Assembly: GCF_036227485.1 (NCBI RefSeq)
Contig: NZ_CP109479.1
Span: forward strand, 1-64,000
Direction: 5' to 3'
Source of the DNA: Streptomyces sp. NBC_01451
GTDB taxonomy: Bacteria > Actinomycetota > Actinomycetes > Streptomycetales > Streptomycetaceae
Length of the DNA stretch: 64,000 bases
The position numbers and the translations under genes were made by a program. How positions within the stretch are numbered: the first letter of the stretch is position 1; every line of letters begins with the position of its first letter. This document shows, one piece after another, positions 27,630 through 36,058 of the stretch. The notes under the pieces are model-generated. The model was not told the DNA's origin, searched no databases, and saw nothing but the letters and a program-made list of their open reading frames with translations.

Positions 27630-28301
27630 TCAGCGGCGGGTGAAGTCGTGCAGTCGGTCGGCGAGTTGCTGGTCGGGGCGCCGGACGATGATGCACGAGC
27701 CGGACTTCTCGGTGGCGAGGCGGTCGACCTCCATTTCGAGGCCCCCGGTGGGCGGGCTGGTGAGGCTGGAGCCGGTTCGCCGTACGTACATCGCGACGGC
27801 TTCCAGGGTGGCGAGGAAGTCGCTGTCGGGGGCTTCGGAGTCGAGGACGTCGTGGGTGACCTCGTGAAGCCAGTGCCGTGCCTCGCGAGTCTCACCGAGG
27901 GCGAGGTGGTGCAGGTGCAGGCAGTAGGCGGCGGCACGGTGGCCGGCCCCGGCGGCGAGCTGCCACCAGAACTGGGCGCTCTCGCGGTGGTCGGTGAGGT
28001 GGAGCAGGCACGCGAAGATGAGGGCGCCGTCGACGTCCAGCTGGTCCGCGGTCACTTCGTCGGGTTCCTGGGCGAGGCGGTCGACATGGTCGGCTGCGTC
28101 GGGCCGGTTGAGGATCCAGCGGCACACCACCGACAGCCGCTGGCCGGCCTCCGCGGCGCGGATCATGTCCGGGTTCGGCGTCGGTGACGCGGTGGCCGCG
28201 TCGGCGGCGAGGCGGCGGAGCGCGGCGCCGACGTCGAAGCCCTCGTGCCGCGTGGTGGGCAGGCGCGCGTCGGCCAGGAGGGCGTCGATGGTGGTGCTCA
28301 C
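27630..28301 (-). CDS. Sigma-associated helical repeat protein
   Basis: A 223-residue protein starting at GTG 28301, overlapping the upstream sigma gene stop (GTGA). The middle is helical with a Sel1/TPR-like pattern (LHLTDHRESAQFWWQLAAGA, AAAYCLHLHHLALGET). The overlap indicates cotranslation with the sigma factor, suggesting a regulator of it, but it has no classic zinc anti-sigma motif. Family not recognised. Confidence 0.65.
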   Translation of the reverse strand: MSTTIDALLADARLPTTRHEGFDVGAALRRLAADAATASPTPNPDMIRAAEAGQRLSVVCRWILNRPDAADHVDRLAQEPDEVTADQLDVDGALIFACLLHLTDHRESAQFWWQLAAGAGHRAAAYCLHLHHLALGETREARHWLHEVTHDVLDSEAPDSDFLATLEAVAMYVRRTGSSLTSPPTGGLEMEVDRLATEKSGSCIIVRRPDQQLADRLHDFTRR

Positions 28302-28900
28302 TGTCCCGGTCCTTTCTTGGTCTTGCTGGGCGTGGCGGGCAGGCGCAGTTGGACGCGCAGGCGTTCCTTGCCCTTGCGGCCGTGGTAGTCGACGGTGCGG
28401 GTGTCCAGGCCCATGTACCGGGCGATCCGCTTGGTGGGGTAGCCGAGCAGGTGACGCAGGACGATCACGGTGAACTGCCGGGTCGGCAGGTCCAGGATCG
28501 CCTCGTACACGCGGTTGGCGTTGCTGCTGAGCTCCATCTGGCTGCGGACCGCTTCCAGGTTCTTCGCTATGGGGCCGTTGATGAGGAACGCCGGCGGACG
28601 TCCGTCTGCTTCGAGGCGGCGGGTGACGCCCCGGTGGAGCACGGCCAGGGTCTGCTGTTCGAGGTCGCCCTGCTGCAGAAGATCGTCCCAGCCGCCCAGG
28701 ATGGTCAGGAAGACGTGGTGGACCACCCGTTCGGCGACCCGGCGGCTGCCCAGGTGGATCTCCGCGAAGTCGTGGAAGAACTCCTGATGGCCCAGGTAGA
28801 AGGCCTCGAAGTCGAGGGGCAGGTCGGGAGGGGCCAGGACGGGCTGGCCGTGGCCGCCGTCCTGGGGCGATACGTCAGTGGTGACGTCGCCGTTGCCCAT
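28298..28900 (-). CDS. ECF-type RNA polymerase sigma factor
   Basis: A 200-residue protein from ATG 28900 with GGAGG seven bases upstream. Region 2-like sequence runs FEAFYLGHQEFFHDFAEIHL and AERVVHHVFLTILGGWDDLL; region 4 is LPTRQFTVIVLRHLLGYPTK, RIARYMGLDTRTVDYH, a helix-turn-helix for the -35 element. First gene of a two-gene operon with the helical protein that follows. Target promoters are unknown. Confidence 0.8.
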   Translation of the reverse strand: MGNGDVTTDVSPQDGGHGQPVLAPPDLPLDFEAFYLGHQEFFHDFAEIHLGSRRVAERVVHHVFLTILGGWDDLLQQGDLEQQTLAVLHRGVTRRLEADGRPPAFLINGPIAKNLEAVRSQMELSSNANRVYEAILDLPTRQFTVIVLRHLLGYPTKRIARYMGLDTRTVDYHGRKGKERLRVQLRLPATPSKTKKGPGQ

Positions 28901-29471
28901 ACGGTCCTCCATGCGATGCGGGCACCGGACTCTCCGTCGAGGCCGGTGGGATCCAGCGCGGGCCAACTTGCCCGCGCAAGGGACCAGTTGGATTGGGCCC
29001 TCACGCACCACAATCTCTACTTTCCGGGCCTGAAACTCATACACCCCTCGAAAATCGTCACTCACCGATCTTGACCGTAAGCGGAACGTGAGTTCTCTTA
29101 TCGCACAGACGTTCTATACAGGCGCTATGAGCTGGGAAAACAGAGCCATGCGGAGAGGTTCACTGTTCAAGAACCGCCTGGTTCGTGTCAGAGGTCACAC
29201 TCTGCTCCCTTCTGTACAGACATCCACCGACGCGCCCCCGTCACTCGCGGCCTCCGATGTGGCAGAACCGATCCACCGTCACCCGATCGAGGGGCGCGCG
29301 ATGGTGACAGTGAAACGCGCCTGGCACCACCGGTCTTCCGGCCGGCCGCCTCACCGCCTGCGTGACTTACCGATCCGTACGGGTGAGCCAGGGCGGATCA
29401 CCGCGCGGCATACGGGACCCGCCCGCTACGAAGATCACGAACCGTCTGTGATCTTCGAGAGGAAGCCCCTC
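28901..29471. other. Divergent promoter region, no gene
   Basis: About 570 bases between the sigma operon and the secreted nuclease gene. A long open frame joins the nuclease gene from 29088, but its translation is not protein-like. Two promoters must lie here; I cannot place them. At 29429-29455 an inverted repeat GAAGATCACGA/TCTGTGATCTTC (imperfect) may be an operator or terminator. Confidence 0.35.
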
Positions 29472-30131
29472 GTGCGCCTCACCCGCTCACATGCCGCTGC
29501 CGCCGCACTCGCTGTCCTGCTCTCCCCCGCCACCGCTCACGCAGTCGGCCCCGGCGACACCGTCGCCCTGCCCGTACGCGACGCCCTCCACGCCCTGACC
29601 ATCCAGACCGAGAACCGCACCGGATACGAACGCTCGAAGTTCCGCCACTGGGTCGACGCCGACCGCGACTCGTGCAACACGAGGCAGGAGGTGTTGCTGG
29701 AGGAAGCCGTCACCGCACCCGTCCAGGACGCCAACTGCGTGCTGACCGGCGGGTCCTGGTACTCCCCGTACGACGACACGTACTTCACCCAGGCCCGCGC
29801 CCTCGACATCGACCACCTGGTCCCGCTCGCCGAATCCTGGGACTCCGGCGCCTCCACGTGGACAACGGCCGAACGCCAGGCCTACGCCAACGACCTCGGA
29901 GACGCCCGCGCCCTGATCGCGGTCTCCGCCACCACCAACCGCAGCAAATCCGACCAGGACCCCGCCACCTGGCAGCCCCCGGCAGCCGACTACCGCTGCA
30001 CGTACGCCACCGACTGGATCGCCGTCAAAACCCGCTGGGGCCTGACCGTCGACCCCGCCGAACAGACCGCGCTCACCGAGGCCCTCGCCGGCTGCCCGAA
30101 CAGCCCGATCGAGGTCACCCACGCCCGCTGA
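29472..30131 (+). CDS. Secreted HNH-type nuclease, DUF1524 family
   Basis: A 219-residue protein from GTG 29472 with GAGAGGAAG before it. An N-terminal signal peptide (HAAAAALAVLLSPATAHA) indicates export. NRTGYERSKFRHW, then LDIDHLVPLAESWDSG (His of the HNH core), TNRSKSDQDPATWQPP and a Cys-containing C terminus are DUF1524 hallmarks. Secreted members degrade extracellular DNA. It is the only intact copy of three closely related DUF1524 sequences in the window. Confidence 0.85.
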   Translation: MRLTRSHAAAAALAVLLSPATAHAVGPGDTVALPVRDALHALTIQTENRTGYERSKFRHWVDADRDSCNTRQEVLLEEAVTAPVQDANCVLTGGSWYSPYDDTYFTQARALDIDHLVPLAESWDSGASTWTTAERQAYANDLGDARALIAVSATTNRSKSDQDPATWQPPAADYRCTYATDWIAVKTRWGLTVDPAEQTALTEALAGCPNSPIEVTHAR

Positions 30132-30504
30132 CCCATCCTCGCCAGTCAGGTGCGAGCCCGGCCCCTTGCCCGGCGCGTCATGTGATGTGCCGGGGGGGCC
30201 GGTACATGTGGCCGTCCCATTGGCGTTGCGGCTGTCACTGTGGATATCGGACTTCCGCTGAAACGCCGCGCGCAACAAGTGCACGCCGACCAGAGAGTTG
30301 AGTGCTGTCGCTTCCGCCCCGGATGTATGGCAAAGGCTTTACGGAGAGCTTGTCAGAGCTTTCGGTGCCCGGCCGTGCGCCTATCCGTCGACTTCAGACG
30401 GGCAGATGATGCAGATGGGAGCAGCGACTGCCCATCTGCCGCAGGTTGTTCGGGTTCGCGAGGCAGAAAACGGAGAATAAGCCCAAGACAGGGAATGATC
30501 AAAG
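30132..30504. other. Intergenic, lower GC to the right
   Basis: No gene supported. GC content falls towards the next gene, suggesting a boundary between native and acquired DNA. Confidence 0.35.
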
Positions 30505-31038
30505 ATGAGCAGTGGGGCGATCCTCAATCTAACCGCAATTGCTATATCGATCACTGCCGTCATCACCTCAGTATGGTTTGGCCTCAGGCAACTACGGATT
30601 TCCAGGGAAGCGAACCACATCCCTGTAATAGCGGAGCTACTTGGCGGATTTCGTGACGTTGATCTCTGTGATCACTATGTCTACGTGTGCACTAAACTCC
30701 GAGAGGAGCACTCGCCCGACTTGGGAATAAGTGGCCTCCCGCGCCCCGCCAGGAAAGCCATCTATGATATTGCCTACTTTCTCCAGACGTTCGCCGGGAT
30801 GAGCTCCCTGGGTATCGTCAAGGAAGAACAAGTAGTGGCAATGCTCCACCGGAGAATTTCACGGGCCTGGAGTGCAATGAAACCCTACGTCGAAAAAGAG
30901 CGTGAGGTTGGAGCGGCAGGGCCTTATCTTATGGTTTTGCTCGAAGAATTCGCGGCGCGAACAGATGGTGACGGAGATCAGGCCGTCCAAGCCTTACTTG
31001 AACGTACTCGCAACGGGCAGACGTCCCACCTCATCTAA
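30505..31038 (+). CDS. DUF4760-like membrane protein
   Basis: A 177-residue protein from ATG 30505. One membrane segment at residues 6-26 (ILNLTAIAISITAVITSVWF) is followed by a charged helix (LRQLRISREANH) and a helical soluble part containing IYDIAYFLQTFAGMSSLG. This matches the layout of DUF4760-type proteins that I know from accessory loci. Codon use is more AT-rich than in neighbours, indicating transfer. Function unknown. Confidence 0.65.
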   Translation: MSSGAILNLTAIAISITAVITSVWFGLRQLRISREANHIPVIAELLGGFRDVDLCDHYVYVCTKLREEHSPDLGISGLPRPARKAIYDIAYFLQTFAGMSSLGIVKEEQVVAMLHRRISRAWSAMKPYVEKEREVGAAGPYLMVLLEEFAARTDGDGDQAVQALLERTRNGQTSHLI

Positions 31039-31148
31039 TTCTGTGCGCGCTTTGATCCGCCAAGGAGGAAACGGCATGACGAGCGCTCTCGCGGGTGCGT
31101 CGCCGCCACCAGTACATTCCCCGTGGCCGGGCGACCGAGGGGGAGACG

Positions 31149-31615
31149 ATGAGCGAGCGCGGCGCATTGCGGGGTCTGCGGGTCCTGATGTGGGTGGTGA
31201 TCGCGGTTGAGGTGCCGGTGTGGCTGGTGTGGCTGGTCCAGGTCGGCTACCAGGCCGGGCAGCATCTGCCCCGCGGCGACGTCGCGCGGTGGGCGCCGCC
31301 CGTGCTGCTGCCGCCGGCGACCGTGCTGTTCTGCGTGGCGGCGGGCTTGACGTGGTGGCCGGCACCCGTTCGTCGCTGCGGGAGCGGTGGATCGTCGTGT
31401 CGCTGGTGTTCGTCGCCGTCTTCTCAGTGTTCTGCGGGGTGGCCTCGGTCGACGACCCGTCGGTGTCGGTGGGCCTGCTGAGCGCCGCCGTGACCGCGCT
31501 CGGCATGATCGGGCTGTTCTTCATCCCGGCCGCCGCCTCCCGCCAGTTGCCGGACGTCATCCGTCGGCGCTCCCGCCGTACGGACACGGCCCCGGGTGAG
31601 GCGGACCCGCAGTAG
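31149..31615 (+). pseudogene. Four-span membrane protein with one frameshift
   Basis: From ATG 31149 (ribosome binding site GGGGGAG) the frame encodes two spans (LMWVVIAVEVPVWLVWLVQV and VLLPPATVLFCVAAGLTWW). At about 31360 the hydrophobic sequence continues in another frame (WIVVSLVFVAVFSVFCGVAS, VTALGMIGLFFIPAAAS) and ends at 31615. One base was gained or lost near GGCACCCGTTCG. The original would be about 155 residues with four spans. Family not recognised. Confidence 0.65.
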
Positions 31616-31736
31616 GCCCGGCCGTCCGACTGCCCGGGGCGCCGTGCGGCGGGCATGCTGCGCTTTCCGACTCCGACTCTCCGGCTCCGACTCCGTCGAC
31701 GCCCGCGCGGTGTCTGACGGAGGGCTGAGCCACGCG

Positions 31737-31892
31737 ATGGTGGAGCTGCTGCTGGAGTTCGCCGGTAGCGCGATGAAGCCGGACGACACCGGGAAGGCGC
31801 TGACCCGGATGGAGACGCTGCACGCCGCGACGTACAAGGACTTGCAACAGGCCCGCAAGAGGCTGGCCGAACGGGAGGCCGCCGACGGCTGA
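31737..31892 (+). CDS. Small helical protein, 51 residues
   Basis: Start ATG 31737 with GGAGGG 12 bases upstream, or GTG 31710. The protein is helical and charged (KALTRMETLHAATYKDLQQA, ending RKRLAEREAADG), with coiled-coil character at the end. No family recognised. Confidence 0.45.
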   Translation: MVELLLEFAGSAMKPDDTGKALTRMETLHAATYKDLQQARKRLAEREAADG

Positions 31893-32100
31893 CCCGGCGG
31901 CATGTGACAAGGAGTCCCGAACCGGCGCGCGGTTCGGGGCTCACCTGCGTGCGGCGCAAGTTACGGGGTTGAGAGCGAGTCCTGCCCGGGAATTCGGTCG
32001 GCGACTGCGAGAATGCACGCAGAGGCAGCGGATGCTGGTTGTGGGCCGGTCGTGCCTGTCTGTCGCCTGGCCATAGCCGGGTTGGACCTTGCGAGGTTCC

Positions 32101-32202
32101 ATGTCCCTCAGCGAGTTCGTCGAGGTGTACTGCACCACCGGACAGCTGATCACCGTCATCCTCACCCTCCTCAACGGCCGCCGCGGTGGTGGTGGCAGCT
32201 GA
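32101..32202 (+). CDS. Possible 33-residue hydrophobic peptide
   Basis: ATG 32101 preceded by GAGG at 32093. The product has a hydrophobic core (GQLITVILTLLN) and ends GRRGGGGS. It is divergent from nothing nearby and convergent with the 66-residue gene at 32275. A terminator-like hairpin follows at 32239-32268. It is too short for family assignment and may be chance. Confidence 0.35.
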   Translation: MSLSEFVEVYCTTGQLITVILTLLNGRRGGGGS

Positions 32203-32238
32203 CACTGTCGTAGACCCTCGGGAGCCGTCAGCTCGCAG

Positions 32239-32268
32239 GGAGGGCCCGCAGTCGGCTGCGGGCCCTCC
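32239..32268 (-). terminator. Intrinsic terminator-like hairpin
   Basis: Perfect 11-bp stem AGGGCCCGCAG/CTGCGGGCCCT with loop TCGG, extended by two G-C pairs. It lies just past the stop of the 66-residue gene copy B and also past the 33-residue peptide, so it may serve both strands. Confidence 0.75.
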
Positions 32269-32274
32269 ACGAGG

Positions 32275-32475
32275 TCAGCGGCGGGTCTCCCACCACAGGA
32301 TCAGCAGCGTCACGGCGCCGCTGCCCAGCTTGTAGGCGACGCCTTGCAGGAAGTGGTGGTGAACGCCGTGTCTACGGCTCCCGTTCCATTTCCGCAGGTG
32401 AGTGCTGATGGACGAGAGCCATCTGTCTACACGGCGTGGGTGCTTCGGATCTGAATTCGCGCTAGGCTCGGTCAT
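32275..32475 (-). CDS. 66-residue basic single-span membrane protein (copy B)
   Basis: Start ATG 32475 with AAGGAAC upstream. The N terminus is charged (DPKHPRRVDRWLSS) and the C terminus is one span, LGSGAVTLLILWWETRR, preceded by FLQG. It is the same length as copy A (27250-27450), and the last 25 residues differ only at a few positions. The gene shares the structured leader with copy A. Two copies 5 kb apart, both with leader and terminator, suggest a transferable unit. Confidence 0.7.
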   Translation of the reverse strand: MTEPSANSDPKHPRRVDRWLSSISTHLRKWNGSRRHGVHHHFLQGVAYKLGSGAVTLLILWWETRR

Positions 32476-32504
32476 GCGGTTCCTTGCGTTAGCGTGCGTT
32501 TAGG

Positions 32505-32593
32505 GACACCGCGAGAGGAGCCCTCCCAACTCAGAGGCCTGAGAAACCCGTTGGGACCCAGGGCTCCTTTCGCGTTCTGCGGAGTCTATCGGC
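32505..32593 (-). promoter_or_regulatory. Conserved hairpin leader, copy B
   Basis: Matches the leader at 27470-27570: AGGAGCCCTCCCAACTCAGA, then a variable loop, then GTTGGGAC and GGGCTCCTTT. Both arms are retained where the loop changes. It lies 30-120 bases upstream of copy B's start codon on the minus strand. Confidence 0.65.
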
Positions 32594-32968
32594 GAGAAGC
32601 TGATCGGTGTAGTTATTCATGCGGGAATACGCGCACCAGGCAACACTCTGCCTACCTTCTCGCGCACCAGCGATACATCCAGACCAGAAAATCCGCAGCT
32701 CACAGGCGTGCATGTGATCCCCGTCACCATCAAGCAGCGAAGCGACATTCGCCGGTCTTCCCTCCTGCGAGAAGCGCAGAAAAACGCAGGCCTCCTGCGA
32801 GAAGCGCAGGAAAACACGGGCTCCAATGCGCTCCAACCTAATCCATTGCATTCCATTGCATCGCGATGAGATGAAATGAAATGGATTACAGACGGTTACG
32901 GCAGGAGTGCCGGGCTTTAGGTCGTCTCGGGAGCCGAGGCCTCACGGTCTGCTCCTCGCAGGAATGTG
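32594..32968. repeat. Intergenic with tandem repeat and 48-bp palindrome
   Basis: No gene. A 30-bp tandem pair lies at 32761-32820 (core CTCCTGCGAGAAGCGCAG, itself a small hairpin). At 32840-32887 lies an imperfect palindrome with 24-base arms around ATCGCGAT, only four mismatched positions per arm. Its place next to tap-tpg makes an origin, partition site or regulator target plausible, unproven. Confidence 0.6.
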
Positions 32969-32969
32969 A

Positions 32970-33012
32970 AGCGACTCGTCCCCGGCAGCTCCGATGCCGG
33001 GGACGAGTCGCT
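32970..33012 (-). terminator. Terminator of the tap-tpg operon
   Basis: Perfect 18-bp stem AGCGACTCGTCCCCGGCA with a 7-base loop, directly downstream of the tpg stop at 33029. Strong enough to end transcription in either direction. Confidence 0.85.
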
Positions 33013-33028
33013 TGTGATGGAGCCTGGG

Positions 33029-33586
33029 TTACAGCACGATCCGGATGTGCTCCACGTCGGTGAACTCGACGCTGAGGCCGCCCGCCCGGGTGTTGTTGTT
33101 CCGGAAGTACATCTCCGCAAGCCCTTCGGCGGCGATGCGCTGGAGCTGCTGTTCGGTGGCGCCGGTGTCGCGGGCTTCGAAGAGGCGGTCCGCCCAGCGC
33201 GGGGGCAGGGCCTGGGTGATGTCGCGGATGCGTGCGTCGTCGGTCGTGCCGGGGGCGGCGGTGAAGCCGAATCTCGCGCGGGTGGAGACGACCAGGCCGC
33301 CCGTGGACGCGGCCTTCTTCTTGGCCTTCGCTCGGATCTGGGGCTGCCACCGCTTCTTGACCTCACGCTCGATGCGCTCGCGGAGGTCGTGGCGGGGCCG
33401 TTTGAACTTGCCCGCGACGTATCGCTCCACGGTGCGCTGGGACACTCCGAGTGCCTGCGCGGCGGCTTTGGTGCCCTTGAGCTGCTTGACCAGGTATTTC
33501 ATCTGCGTCTGGGCGCTTTGCGGGGTGCGGCGGGTGAACGCCCCTTCCAGGGCCTGGTCGAGGCTGTCGCCGAGGGAGTCGGTCAT
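33029..33586 (-). CDS. tpg: Terminal protein of linear replicon
   Basis: A 185-residue protein, the length of Streptomyces Tpg (about 184). It begins MTDSLGDSLDQALEGAFTRR and has a helix-turn-helix (AAAQALGVSQRTVERYVAGK, about residues 37-60) followed by a basic stretch (KKRWQPQIRAKAKKKAAS). Tpg is the protein covalently attached to the 5' telomere ends, where it primes end patching. It starts six bases after the tap stop, with GGGGAG in the end of tap as its ribosome binding site. Operon order tap then tpg is as in Streptomyces chromosomes. Confidence 0.92.
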   Translation of the reverse strand: MTDSLGDSLDQALEGAFTRRTPQSAQTQMKYLVKQLKGTKAAAQALGVSQRTVERYVAGKFKRPRHDLRERIEREVKKRWQPQIRAKAKKKAASTGGLVVSTRARFGFTAAPGTTDDARIRDITQALPPRWADRLFEARDTGATEQQLQRIAAEGLAEMYFRNNNTRAGGLSVEFTDVEHIRIVL

Positions 33587-33592
33587 GGTCGG

Positions 33593-35773
33593 TTACTCCC
33601 CTTCTCCGGCGGTCGGGTCGTTCTTGATGAGGTTGGCGATGTTGAACACCGCGCCGGCTTCCTCGAACTGGGCTTCCGCCCACAGCACGGTCTGGGTGCC
33701 CTGGTGCTTGACCATCCCCGGCGAGACCCCGAGCCGGAACGTGCCCGGCACCGGTTTGCCCTCTTCCGTGTAGGGCAGGACGTCCAGCGGGGACGGGCCT
33801 GGGGAGGGGTAGACGATGGCGTCGGTGCCGATCGCAACCGGGTACAGGTCGGCTGTGGCGGCGGTCTTCATCAGCTTGCGGTGGATGCCGACCCGCTGGC
33901 TCGCGAGCACGGCGGCCCGGATGTCCGGGCGCCACGTCTCCCGCTTGAGTGCCGGCCACGGCTCGTAGTACGGCACCTGCCCGCGGTTGCGCTGGCGCAG
34001 TTTGCCGATGCCGCCCTTCGCGGTCGCCTTGATCGCCTTCGCGAGCAGCGCCATCGTCGGGTCGGTGCTCTTGGAGCAGGCCATCGCATCGAGGAACTCG
34101 TGGCCGCTCATCGCGGTGGTGACTCCGAGGTCGGCCATCACCGTCACGTAGGCGTCGCGCAGCCGGTTGTACCAGGGGTCCAGGTAACGGCCGGACTGGA
34201 GCCGCACGTACGCCTCGATCGGCGCGACCTCGAAGCCGAGCTCCACCGCGTACGCGACGGTGGGGGTGGCGTACCAGGCCGGGCCGACCGGGCGGTCGCC
34301 CTTCGGCGTGAACGGCGAGGGGAGCCGGTCTGCGTCGACGGTGCGCCCGTTGACCTTTACGCGGGCCAGGTCGACGTGGGAGAGGTCGACCAGCCACGAG
34401 CCGGGCAGCTTCGGGTCGAACGCCGGACGGTTCGTCAGGTGGGTGGGGCCGTCCAGGCCCACGGTGAGGCTGTTGGCGGCCGCCGCGAACGACATATTGA
34501 TGTCGACGGCGACCAGGTACGGATTCCGGCACTCGTCATCGGTCAGCGGCCGGCACCAGTCGTACGGCTCCTCCATCAGCATCTGGTCCGGGGTCCGCAT
34601 GTGATGGCGCTCGAACCGGCCCTTCAGGACCGGGTGCTCGTCCGGGACTTCGCACTCCACGACGTCGTACACCGCGGTGAGCGCGTCTGCGTTGAACGCC
34701 CGCTCGAAGTTCCCGGTGGTCTCGTCCTTCTCCGCACGGGTCGGCGGGCGCAGCGCGGTCATCAGCTCCAGGCCGGTCGTCGACGCGGTGCCGCGCGGCG
34801 TGATCACCAGCTGTGCGTACGTGCCGAGATACCGGGCGAGGTCGGCGGGGTGCATGGACGGGATCTGCGGGTCGTCCTTGTGGTCCCACTCCCTGGCGTC
34901 AAGCGCGTTCCACGAGGGGATGCACACCTGCACGCAGCGGCGCCGGGAGCCCTCCGGGTCCCGGTAGATCCGCGCCCACGGCCCGAACCCGAGCTGGGTG
35001 AGCTGGAGTTCGGCCTTCTTGATCTGCTTGATCACCTTGTGGCTGTCCGGGAGCCGGCCCGCGCGCCGGTCCTCATCCGACAGGGCGGCGGGCAGGCCGT
35101 AGCGCTCCAGCGCCGACGGGGTGAGGACCAGGACCGGGTCGGCGTCACGGCCGTTGCGGTGCAGCCGGGCCTGACCGAGCTTCGCCTCGGCAAGCGTCCA
35201 GTCCACCAGCGCCGGCAGCGACTTGGCGGGCACGTCCAGGACCAGGCCGCCGACGCAGTACGCCGACACCTGCCCGTCCTCGCAGTCGACGACCGCCAGC
35301 GGGCCGTTCTCGAAGCGCGGGTCGACCACGGCCGCCGTTGAAGTGGTGGCCTTCGCGGCCCTCTTCGCGCCCGGGCGCCGCGACGTCGACGACGGCCTGG
35401 CGGTGCTCGTTGCCGGGCGGGCGGGCGCCTTCGGGGCGATCGGCGCCGACGGAGCCGGGGCGGGCGCGGCGGTGAACGTCTTGGGGACGGAAGGTTCGGG
35501 TGCCGCTTCGCTGTCGGGGGCGGGGAAACGCGCGGCGAGCCCTTTGAGCAGCTGGGCGTAGGCAGTGCGCTGCGGCGGGCGCGGTTCGGTCTTGCCGGTC
35601 TCCCAGTTCCCCACCGCCTCCCGGCGGGTGCCAAGGGCCTGGGCGATCTGGGTCTGACTCAGCTCAGCAGCCTCGCGCAGCCGCTTGCGCTCAGCGGGCG
35701 GTGGCAGGTCATTCTGGTCGACCTGGTTCAGCAGCGCATCGACAGCGCTGAGCAGCTCGTTCTCAGTGGGCAC
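33593..35773 (-). CDS. tap: Telomere-associated protein
   Basis: A 726-residue protein from GTG 35773, preceded by GGAGGTGA; the upstream ATG 35788 overlaps that site. Residues about 25-70 form an XRE-type helix-turn-helix (LSQTQIAQALGTRREAVGNW). The long C-terminal region, with conserved blocks around YLGTYAQLVI and AVYDVVECEVPDEHPVLKG, matches what I know of Tap, which binds the 3' overhang telomere and recruits Tpg. Length agrees with Tap (about 740). It is the first gene of the tap-tpg operon. Confidence 0.9.
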   Translation of the reverse strand: MPTENELLSAVDALLNQVDQNDLPPPAERKRLREAAELSQTQIAQALGTRREAVGNWETGKTEPRPPQRTAYAQLLKGLAARFPAPDSEAAPEPSVPKTFTAAPAPAPSAPIAPKAPARPATSTARPSSTSRRPGAKRAAKATTSTAAVVDPRFENGPLAVVDCEDGQVSAYCVGGLVLDVPAKSLPALVDWTLAEAKLGQARLHRNGRDADPVLVLTPSALERYGLPAALSDEDRRAGRLPDSHKVIKQIKKAELQLTQLGFGPWARIYRDPEGSRRRCVQVCIPSWNALDAREWDHKDDPQIPSMHPADLARYLGTYAQLVITPRGTASTTGLELMTALRPPTRAEKDETTGNFERAFNADALTAVYDVVECEVPDEHPVLKGRFERHHMRTPDQMLMEEPYDWCRPLTDDECRNPYLVAVDINMSFAAAANSLTVGLDGPTHLTNRPAFDPKLPGSWLVDLSHVDLARVKVNGRTVDADRLPSPFTPKGDRPVGPAWYATPTVAYAVELGFEVAPIEAYVRLQSGRYLDPWYNRLRDAYVTVMADLGVTTAMSGHEFLDAMACSKSTDPTMALLAKAIKATAKGGIGKLRQRNRGQVPYYEPWPALKRETWRPDIRAAVLASQRVGIHRKLMKTAATADLYPVAIGTDAIVYPSPGPSPLDVLPYTEEGKPVPGTFRLGVSPGMVKHQGTQTVLWAEAQFEEAGAVFNIANLIKNDPTAGEGE

Positions 35774-35804
35774 AGGGCTCACCTCCATTAGACACCCTAG
35801 ATCA

Positions 35805-35848
35805 ATCGCGCATTAGGTCGCTCGTTAAATCGCGCATTGGATCGCTCA
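35805..35848 (-). promoter_or_regulatory. Direct repeat in the tap promoter region
   Basis: Two 20-bp copies of AATCGCGCATTRGRTCGCTC (35805-35824 and 35829-35848), 24 bp apart, lie within 80 bases upstream of the tap start. The copies differ at two positions. Spacing of about two helical turns fits tandem binding of a dimeric or HTH protein, possibly Tap itself. Confidence 0.6.
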
Positions 35849-36058
35849 ATTTTGAGAGGTGGTGTGCAGCTCGTCGCCGGCCAGCCCCGCTCCGCAGCTG
35901 GCCGATCGTCTCGCTGGCAGGCAACAACCTGCGGTCCCCACGGCTGCATGGGCCTCGGGGACGCAATCCCGCTGGTGACTGGCTGATCAACGCCCTGACA
36001 CGGCCGCGGCTGAGGTGGCAGGGTCGGTGAGATTCCAGACGGCAGATGAGGGGGCTCC

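Noticed and set aside
28901..29471. Extended start for the secreted nuclease at 29088
   Set aside because: The added 128 residues are not protein-like and would hide the signal peptide; GTG 29472 has a good ribosome binding site.
32966..35341. Very long open frame on the plus strand opposite tap and tpg
   Set aside because: It is the antisense shadow of high-GC genes; its translation is Arg/Gly/Val-rich noise, whereas the minus strand encodes clear Tap and Tpg.
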